From assembly GCF_020829665.1 (NCBI RefSeq), contig NZ_JAIVFT010000006.1, forward strand, positions 124,001 to 188,000: 64,000 bases of DNA. Direction: 5' to 3'. The position numbers and the translations under genes were made by a program. Source of the DNA: Nostoc sp. CHAB 5824 (GTDB taxonomy: Bacteria; Cyanobacteriota; Cyanobacteriia; Cyanobacteriales; Nostocaceae). Below the pieces are notes generated by a model. The model saw nothing but the letters and a program-made list of their open reading frames with translations, had not been told where the DNA came from and made no database searches. Below are positions 58,831-64,000 of the stretch, one piece after another (positions within the stretch are counted from its first letter, which is position 1; every line of letters begins with the position of its first letter).

Positions 58831-59676
58831 ATGAATCAACGACTAGAGTTGAATGAATACAAGCAACAGATTGCCGATTTATACAGTCGCAGAAGCCAAA
58901 CTTATGATGAGGCCGATTGGCATCCTCGAATTGCTCATCGTCTGGTTGAACATGCACACATTAATCAAGGACAATATGTTTTAGACATTGCAACTGGAAC
59001 AGGTATGGTGGCGATTGAAGCAGCACAGCTTGTAGGTTTTGCAGGTCGAGTTGTTGGAGTGGACATTTCAACTGGGATGCTTGAGCAGGCAAAATACAAG
59101 ATTGAGGCGTTAGGGCTAAATAATATTGAACTTGTACTCGCGGATGCTGAGAAACTGAACTTTCCAGCCAACAGTTTTGATGTTGTCCTATGTTCCTCAG
59201 CCCTGATTTGGATGGCTGACATTCCCAAAACATTACGCCTTTGGCATCAATTGCTTAAACCTGGTGGACTAATTGGCTTTCATGCATTCGCAGACACCGC
59301 TTTTGTGGGTGGGGTAACTGTGCAAAAAGTCGCCGAAAAATATGGCGTTTCACTTGCATTAAGTAAACCAACAGGTACTATTGAAAAGTGCCATGACCTA
59401 CTAAAAACAGCAGGCTTTGAGGCGATTGAAATTAAGTCTGAGCAAGATGGTAGCTATATTAGCCTAGAACAGGCAAAGCTGATGTGGGCTGGAAGTTCTC
59501 ATCCAGCACCTGGGCAATTTCCAAATCCCATGAAGCAACTCTCATCTGGGCAACTGGAGGAAGTGAAGGCGGAATTTGAAGCAGAATTGGCAGCATTAGT
59601 GACGGAACAAGGTATTTGGAATGATGTCACAATTTTTTATACCTTTGGTCGCAAGCCAATAAGTAGGTCGGCGTAA
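58831..59676 (+). CDS. SAM-dependent methyltransferase
   Basis: 281 residues, class I Rossmann methyltransferase of the UbiE/COQ5-like group. SAM motif I VLDIATGTGMVAIEAA (about 50-65), acidic GVDISTGMLEQA, motif II ADAEKLNFPANSFDVVLCSS, and LLKPGGLIGFH. Substrate unknown; C-terminal 90 residues have no recognised specificity. ATG 58831 directly after the MITE, so the promoter may lie within or near that element. Confidence 0.9.
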   Translation: MNQRLELNEYKQQIADLYSRRSQTYDEADWHPRIAHRLVEHAHINQGQYVLDIATGTGMVAIEAAQLVGFAGRVVGVDISTGMLEQAKYKIEALGLNNIELVLADAEKLNFPANSFDVVLCSSALIWMADIPKTLRLWHQLLKPGGLIGFHAFADTAFVGGVTVQKVAEKYGVSLALSKPTGTIEKCHDLLKTAGFEAIEIKSEQDGSYISLEQAKLMWAGSSHPAPGQFPNPMKQLSSGQLEEVKAEFEAELAALVTEQGIWNDVTIFYTFGRKPISRSA

Positions 59677-59907
59677 ATAATTATTGTTGGGATAAGGCAG
59701 GGGGAACGGGGCAGGGGGCAGGGGGAAAAAAAGGGTTTTATTGTGCCAACTTACTTAGAGTAATACAGTTGGGATCAGTAAATTCTCTCTTGGTAGAAAA
59801 AGCTTGACACCGAAATGCTTTTATAGTATATTTGTACTATAAAACTACTTAAGTGTGGCATAAAACTTTAACACTCCCGACTACGCCAACAGGAGAGTAC
59901 AAAATTA
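59677..59907. other. Gap with GGGGCAGGG run
   Basis: Contains AGGGGGAACGGGGCAGGGGG (about 59699-59725), a common Nostoc G-rich filler, then the leader of the KTSC gene with GGAG upstream of ATG 59908. Confidence 0.5.
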
Positions 59908-60336
59908 ATGAAGCTATCTAAGGTAGACTTGAGCAGTTTAGTCGCGATCGCTCACTCTGATGGATATTTGCAGTTATTGCTCGATCAAGGCGACGAACTG
60001 GAGTTTTTGGAAATTCCGGCACCGATACAAGCTTATGAAGGATTGCAAGAACTAAACAAGGTTATCGCCGAAACGACTGCACTACCCTTTGAAGAGGAAC
60101 CAATTGTCATGCTACCAGTTGTCTCCTCAATGGCTATGGCTGTAGGCTACGATCGCAACGAACACATTTTGCAAGTTGAGTTTCAAAGTGGAGCAGTTTA
60201 TCAGTACTTAGGCGTAGACGAGGATACTTGGGAAGATTTACATTCCTGTGACTCAATTGGTAGCTTTTATAATCAAGAGATTAAAGGTAGGTATGACTGC
60301 GATCGTCTAGATAATGCAGATTATACTATTGACTAA
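59908..60336 (+). CDS. KTSC-domain protein
   Basis: 142 residues. The C-terminal 75 residues match a KTSC domain (SSMAMAVGYDRNEHILQVEF, then VYQYLGVDEDTWEDL and GSFYNQEIKGRYDCDRL), a small fold often fused to lysyl-tRNA-synthetase-like or phage proteins, function unclear. The N-terminal half is acidic and helical. ATG 59908 with GGAG 10 nt upstream. 60 bp before moaE on the same strand. Confidence 0.82.
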   Translation: MKLSKVDLSSLVAIAHSDGYLQLLLDQGDELEFLEIPAPIQAYEGLQELNKVIAETTALPFEEEPIVMLPVVSSMAMAVGYDRNEHILQVEFQSGAVYQYLGVDEDTWEDLHSCDSIGSFYNQEIKGRYDCDRLDNADYTID

Positions 60337-60395
60337 TAACTGCATGTAGGGTTTTCAGAGACAATAGAAAAAGCCCGCATAATACCAACGCAATT

Positions 60396-60884
60396 ATGAC
60401 GACTACACTTACCTCTGCTGTTAAACCAAGAGCCGAAGATAGTTTTGCTATTAGCTTTGCACCATTGTCTCTTGAAGAAATATATGCCAAATCTGACGAT
60501 CCAGCCAACGGTGCTGTGGTTGTCATGAGTGGGATGGTTCGCAATCAAACTGATGGTAAACCTGTAGTTGCTCTAGAGTATCAAGCTTACGAACCTATGG
60601 CATTGCGGATATTTTATCAAATTGCTGCTGATATTCGCTTATCTACGCCTGATGTGAATCGGGTAGTGATTCATCATCGCACTGGACGTTTGCAAGTTGG
60701 AGAAATTAGCGTTTTAGTAGCAGTGGGTTGTCCTCATCGGAGTGAGGCGTTTGAAGCTTGCCAGTATGCTATTGATACCCTCAAACACAATGCACCTATA
60801 TGGAAGAAAGAACATTGGGAAGATGGTTCTAGTCGCTGGGTAAGTATTGGTGCTTGCGAACAGTTAGGAGAAAATTGTTCTTAG
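60396..60884 (+). CDS. moaE: Molybdopterin synthase catalytic subunit
   Basis: 162 residues. MoaE, with the MoaD thiocarboxylate, converts precursor Z to molybdopterin. Conserved blocks: GAVVVMSGMVRNQTDGKPV, LEYQAYEPMA, VVIHHRTGRLQVGEISVLVA, and catalytic-lysine region HNAPIWKKEHWEDGSSRWV. Cytoplasmic. ATG 60396. moaD is not adjacent. The 12 bp after the KTSC gene are free of terminator, so the two may be co-transcribed. Confidence 0.96.
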   Translation: MTTTLTSAVKPRAEDSFAISFAPLSLEEIYAKSDDPANGAVVVMSGMVRNQTDGKPVVALEYQAYEPMALRIFYQIAADIRLSTPDVNRVVIHHRTGRLQVGEISVLVAVGCPHRSEAFEACQYAIDTLKHNAPIWKKEHWEDGSSRWVSIGACEQLGENCS

Positions 60885-61014
60885 CAATTGGAAATTAGAC
60901 AAAACAGTTCCAAGTTCTGAGTTCTGAATAAAGAAGTGAAATTCCCGACTAAGTACTGGCTCAACGCCCCGCTATCTATGTATAACCCTCGCTACTCTCC
61001 TTGTTGGAAGTCCC

Positions 61015-61848
61015 TTACCTACAATACTCTTTAGCGCTTTGAGTGGAATGAACGCTCACTTGTGACCATTCTCTAATCACGAATTCGCTTAAACCGACGT
61101 GGGGCGATCGCTTGGCATCAAGGCTTTGCCAATCACTTTGATTTCCCCAGTCGTAAGTGTATCCTAGTTGTGTCCACGGATAATGAACAACGGTAGTTGA
61201 TGAGTTACTTGGTGAACCGTAGCGGCTCTTAAATTGCTGGATAAACCAATCTTGATAGCTGGTTGAGATTGACTCAAAGGCGTTAGGTAAAGGAAATTCC
61301 AGTTCTGCCTCATGGTCGGTAATATTAGGATCTCGACTGGGACGAAAGAGCGATCGCGGCTCCACCCAAAGTTCAACAATATATCTGGTTGTAGTTGGGG
61401 AGTCTGGAGGTAAACCCAAAAGTTGGTTCAGTCGATACTCTAAAGATGTTTGGCTAGTGGGACGGTATGTTTTGCAAAATTTTTGTAAGTCTGGAGCAGC
61501 CGTAACCCATAAATCGCGTGATAAAAGCATCGAGTTACCCAGATTATCTGCATATCCACGAAAGCTTGTCCAGGTTACTACTAAAACACGGCTCTTATCC
61601 CATTTGAGATCAGAGTTATACCAAACAATTGGAGTCAAGTTTCGATAGATTTCACGAGGTTCTGCGATTTTTGCATCCTCTACCGCATCTAGATACCCTT
61701 GTGGTAAGGATGATTGATCTGAAGTATTTCCTCTTGTTGATTGCGCCAGAGACGCAGAATGGAGAAAGGCTGCGGTAAGGCTGACAAGAATGGCAGCATA
61801 AGGGAAAACTCGCTTTTTGTAGCGATCGCAAGCCTGAACTAAATTCAT
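61015..61848 (-). CDS. Exported protein of unknown function
   Basis: 277 residues. Signal peptide (YAAILVSLTAAFLHSASLAQ, cleavage near SLAQS). Mature domain has many aromatic and Pro residues (PIVWYNSDLKWDKSRVLVVT, WVTAAPDLQKFCKTY) and two Cys. No family recognised. Probably periplasmic. ATG 61848. Convergent with moaE. Confidence 0.72.
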   Translation of the reverse strand: MNLVQACDRYKKRVFPYAAILVSLTAAFLHSASLAQSTRGNTSDQSSLPQGYLDAVEDAKIAEPREIYRNLTPIVWYNSDLKWDKSRVLVVTWTSFRGYADNLGNSMLLSRDLWVTAAPDLQKFCKTYRPTSQTSLEYRLNQLLGLPPDSPTTTRYIVELWVEPRSLFRPSRDPNITDHEAELEFPLPNAFESISTSYQDWFIQQFKSRYGSPSNSSTTVVHYPWTQLGYTYDWGNQSDWQSLDAKRSPHVGLSEFVIREWSQVSVHSTQSAKEYCR

Positions 61849-62281
61849 ATTATTTTTTGAGTTTTGGGAGGTTTAAAGATAAATATGGCGATCGCAAAGC
61901 AGCAAACTTGAGAAGATGTAAGCTGATGCGCGTCTAAAGTATATAAACACTCTCGATGGTCGTTAACTGTTGACTGTTGACTGTTAACCGTCATCAGTCA
62001 TCAGTCATCAGTCAAAATGCGTAACACCTTAGCAAGCGATCGCTTGTTGAACTCCAGAATAGATATTTTCTTGTTCAGCCATTCTTAATGGAATATAAAA
62101 CAAATTGTTTTAAACTCCAAGCAAACTCTTAAATAATATTCATATTTGCAAAACAACAATTTTTGTTGCATTTGTTTACATAATCTGCATTGCTCTATTG
62201 AGGTTTGTAAATAATTTGTATTTCTATAAGGAATATTCCTTTAGACTGATCTTCAACTGAAAAATGTGGGGATAAACACAA
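61849..62281. other. Intergenic with short tandem runs
   Basis: 433 bp. Contains GTTGACTGTTGACTGTTAAC (about 61967-61988) and ATCAGTC repeats (61990-62015), Nostoc-type heptamer runs. The rest is an AT-rich leader to the next gene. Confidence 0.5.
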
Positions 62282-62602
62282 ATGCATTCGTTAAATATAT
62301 TTTGTCACGAATTTGTAGTTGCTGTTTCCTTTGTAGCTTGCATTGTTGGACTGGTGTTACTGTGGGACGGTAAGCAGGAAAAAAATGATGTGGAAGTAAC
62401 AGAGCGAATTCTATTTAGAATGAGTTTTACTTACTGGTTAGTTTACTGTGTAGCCTTTGGTATAGAAAAAATAGTTTTACCCGACTGGGAATCTGTACTT
62501 ATGACTTTGAGAATAACTACGGCTCTGTCATATTTCTTAACTTTTTCTTGCATCGTCAGTCTGCCACTACACAAATTTGCAGTACACCGTGTTGAAGAAT
62601 AG
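62282..62602 (+). CDS. Small membrane protein of unknown function
   Basis: 106 residues with three hydrophobic segments (about 8-28, 48-66, 75-95) and short polar loops. No motif recognised. ATG 62282, weak RBS. Codon use is ordinary. May be a plasma- or thylakoid-membrane protein; convergent with the DUF2103 gene. Confidence 0.6.
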   Translation: MHSLNIFCHEFVVAVSFVACIVGLVLLWDGKQEKNDVEVTERILFRMSFTYWLVYCVAFGIEKIVLPDWESVLMTLRITTALSYFLTFSCIVSLPLHKFAVHRVEE

Positions 62603-62636
62603 TTATGAAGCATGAGGCATTAGGAATTGAGTATGA

Positions 62637-62981
62637 TTAGGATTTCATAGCGATCGCTAATGCCGTTTCCAATTCTGACTGCGCCAAAGGGGTTAAAATA
62701 AACACCTCTTGTACCGTCTTCCCCTGCCGTGCAATTACTTTATAGCCGCCGCGAATCGGTACTGATACGCGCAATTGCATTTTCGGACAATGCCCTTTTG
62801 CCCGCCCAATCACTCCGGGCGTCACAGTTTGGATGTTATCCTGCTGACAAAGACGTTCTAAAATGGGGATGAGACCAGCAAGGTGTGTCGAGTGATTCCA
62901 AACCAGTCTACCAGCTTTTTGCGTTCGCGTAGCGTCTCGTAGAGAAGCCGCTCTGAGGGAATCTGCGGTGGGTTTGCCCAT
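62637..62981 (-). CDS. DUF2103 family protein with repeat-derived N-terminus
   Basis: 114 residues. The core GRLVWNHSTHLAGLIPILER, TPGVIGRAKGH and KVIARQGKTVQEVFILTP matches DUF2103, a predicted metal-binding family found in cyanobacteria and archaea. The first about 24 residues (RAASLRDATRTQKAG) are encoded by a dispersed Nostoc repeat (CGCGTAGCGTCTCGTAGAGA, 62925-62948) that has entered the 5' end in frame. 5 bp after clpS on the same strand, so the pair is likely one operon. Confidence 0.87.
   Translation of the reverse strand: MGKPTADSLRAASLRDATRTQKAGRLVWNHSTHLAGLIPILERLCQQDNIQTVTPGVIGRAKGHCPKMQLRVSVPIRGGYKVIARQGKTVQEVFILTPLAQSELETALAIAMKS
62920..62958. repeat. Dispersed repeat within DUF2103 gene
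   Basis: GCGTAGCGTCTCGTAGAGAA unit related to pieces at about 10795 and 32690. It is translated without breaking the frame. Confidence 0.6.
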
Positions 62982-62986
62982 AAGAA

Positions 62987-63313
62987 TTAAGCTGCTTCTA
63001 GAGGTGCCATTGTCAAACCTGCTCGGCGCAGCTGCTGATGATAGAGTTCCGCAGGTTCTTGGGGGCCAACCCAGACGATCGCTTGACCTTCATAGTGTAC
63101 CTGATTAGTCAGATCCCACGCGCGATCGGCACTCATCCCTGGAATATATTTCATCAAACATTCAGTTACATGTTGGAATGTATTAAAATCATCGTTTAAT
63201 ACAATCACTTTGTAATTCGGATAAGTCTTACGGGTAACTTGATCAGACTGTTTAGGAGCTACAGTTGGTGCTGTGGCCATCCCGTAAACATTTGCTGAAA
63301 GTGTCGTAACCAT
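62987..63313 (-). CDS. clpS: ClpS, ATP-dependent Clp protease adaptor
   Basis: 108 residues from ATG 63313; a TTG at 63328 and ATG at 63280 are alternatives. ClpS binds N-degron substrates and hands them to ClpA/C-ClpP. Core: YKVIVLNDDFNTFQHVTECL (hydrophobic pocket and N-end hook), QVHYEGQAIVWVGP, and AELYHQQLRRAGLTMAPLE at the C-terminus. The Ala/Thr-rich first 25 residues are the flexible tail. Followed 5 bp later by DUF2103. Confidence 0.95.
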   Translation of the reverse strand: MVTTLSANVYGMATAPTVAPKQSDQVTRKTYPNYKVIVLNDDFNTFQHVTECLMKYIPGMSADRAWDLTNQVHYEGQAIVWVGPQEPAELYHQQLRRAGLTMAPLEAA

Positions 63314-63377
63314 AGAACAATTAGTCAAGAGTATTTTACAAAACTACACTATAAGTAACTAGTTTAGTTCATTGCCA

Positions 63378-63461
63378 GTTGTCATTGGTCATTTGTCCGT
63401 TGTCCGTTGTTCTTAACAAATGACCAATGACCAACGACCAATGACTAATGACTAATGACTA
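63378..63461. repeat. Heptamer STRR between FAD oxidoreductase and clpS
   Basis: GTCATTGGTCATTTGTCC with later TGACCAATGACCAACGACCA and TGACTAA units. The halves are complementary and can pair into a hairpin. Confidence 0.8.
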
Positions 63462-63462
63462 T

Positions 63463-64000
63463 CTACCGCCAATTATCCCAGTTTTCGTTAAAAATGGATG
63501 TATCGGGGAAGGCTGTGGGGTTACCATTTTGTTGCAAAAGCCGTTTGAGTGCTTCTAGTTGTGGCTCTTGTTTGGGTAAGTCATCGACTAGTTGGTAGGG
63601 TGCGATCGCACTTTTGATGGCAAAACTAGCAACAGTTCCCGCAGCTGCGCCAGCCGACCATTCAAAGGAATGGACTCGATAGGCAGCAGCCGCAATATGA
63701 CTAGTACCAATGCTTTTGCCTCCTACCAGCAAATTGTCAATTTTTTGAGGAATCATTGCCCTCAGAGCAATTTGGAAGGGATAAGCAAGACCAGCACCAC
63801 GCCTTTCACCTGGACGTTCTGTGTTACCAGGGGCTTCTGGTGGACTATTCACCATGCAAGGATGGAAATCTATAGCGTAGTGACCAATACCCACAGCGTC
63901 GGGGAAAATGGTAGAACGAGTCCGTCGCATTGCTTTGTCTGGTGAGACTTTACCTTCAATTACTGATACTGCTTCCAAACCTGCAAGTGCTGCTCGTAGC
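63463..64000 (-). CDS. FAD-dependent oxidoreductase, C-terminal part (truncated by window edge)
   Basis: At least 178 residues; the frame is open through the right edge, so the N-terminus (FAD Rossmann motif) is outside the window. Visible: MRRTRSTIFPDAVGIGHYAI, a GAGLAYPFQIALRAMIP segment, and the FAD-binding closing motif NLLVGGKSIGTSHIAAAAYR, typical of the FAD_oxidored family. Substrate unknown. Internal Leu codon at 63978 is not a start. Confidence 0.85.
   Translation of the reverse strand, partial: LRAALAGLEAVSVIEGKVSPDKAMRRTRSTIFPDAVGIGHYAIDFHPCMVNSPPEAPGNTERPGERRGAGLAYPFQIALRAMIPQKIDNLLVGGKSIGTSHIAAAAYRVHSFEWSAGAAAGTVASFAIKSAIAPYQLVDDLPKQEPQLEALKRLLQQNGNPTAFPDTSIFNENWDNWR

Overview
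The window reads as chromosome of a filamentous, heterocyst-forming cyanobacterium of the Nostoc/Anabaena group. Three things point there. The cyanobacterial octamer GCGATCGC is scattered through genes and gaps. Nostoc-type short repeats are everywhere (heptamer runs such as TGACTAA/TTGGTCA, and dispersed repeats around GGGCTACGCCTACGC). The gene content also fits: hetF, PII, the tocopherol/plastoquinone enzyme HPPD, hemL made from a TTG start, a CPP1-like membrane protein, DUF2811, a group 2 sigma factor and ClpS. No rRNA, tRNA, CRISPR array or intact transposase was seen.

Layout. 0.3-7.4 kb: a leucine-rich-repeat Roco GTPase, then hetF (CHAT protease of heterocyst development) on the minus strand. 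Upstream of hetF lies a tandem array of small-RNA units that match heterocyst-specific NsiR1. Each good unit has a TCCGGA (DIF+) -35 box, a TAGAAC-like -10 and its own hairpin/T-run terminator, and a decayed MITE splits the array. 7.4-13.7 kb: a thioredoxin-like protein, a small OB-like protein, a membrane subtilase and a large secreted beta-helix/RTX protein. 13.7-19.2 kb: a repeat-rich gap with a 190-bp MITE, thiD, a coiled-coil membrane protein, glnB (PII), then a four-gene accessory cassette (RHH protein, GNAT-like acetyltransferase, two unknowns).

19.3-32.6 kb is mostly housekeeping: rdgB, a phosphohexomutase, an SDR, HPPD, a HAD hydrolase, a CPP1-like protein, an OmpR-type regulator, DUF2811, an MFS exporter, an APH-like kinase, hisIE, a ChaB-like protein and hemL. 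32.6-43.5 kb: a second 191-bp MITE, a fasciclin-domain protein, a GST, a HerA-like ATPase, a group 2 sigma factor, a 42/21-bp minisatellite, and an overlapping pair of signalling genes (AAA-type NTPase plus TPR protein). 43.5-54.6 kb: an exported unknown, cobO, a GFA protein, a pRiA4b ORF-3 family protein, a nucleotidyltransferase and a 1,807-residue Ser/Thr kinase-ATPase-GAF-histidine kinase. 54.7-64 kb: a 2Fe-2S protein, a GntR regulator divergent from a leuA-like gene with a double palindromic operator between them, a 21-bp tandem repeat, a cupin, a methyltransferase, a KTSC protein, moaE, clpS-DUF2103 and the C-terminal part of an FAD oxidoreductase running off the right edge.

The most informative locus is the hetF-NsiR1 neighbourhood. 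The best candidates for little-described systems are the AAA-TPR pair (39.8-42.7 kb) and the RHH-GNAT cassette (17.5-19.2 kb). The leuA-like gene is notable because a usual metal-ligand histidine reads as glutamine.
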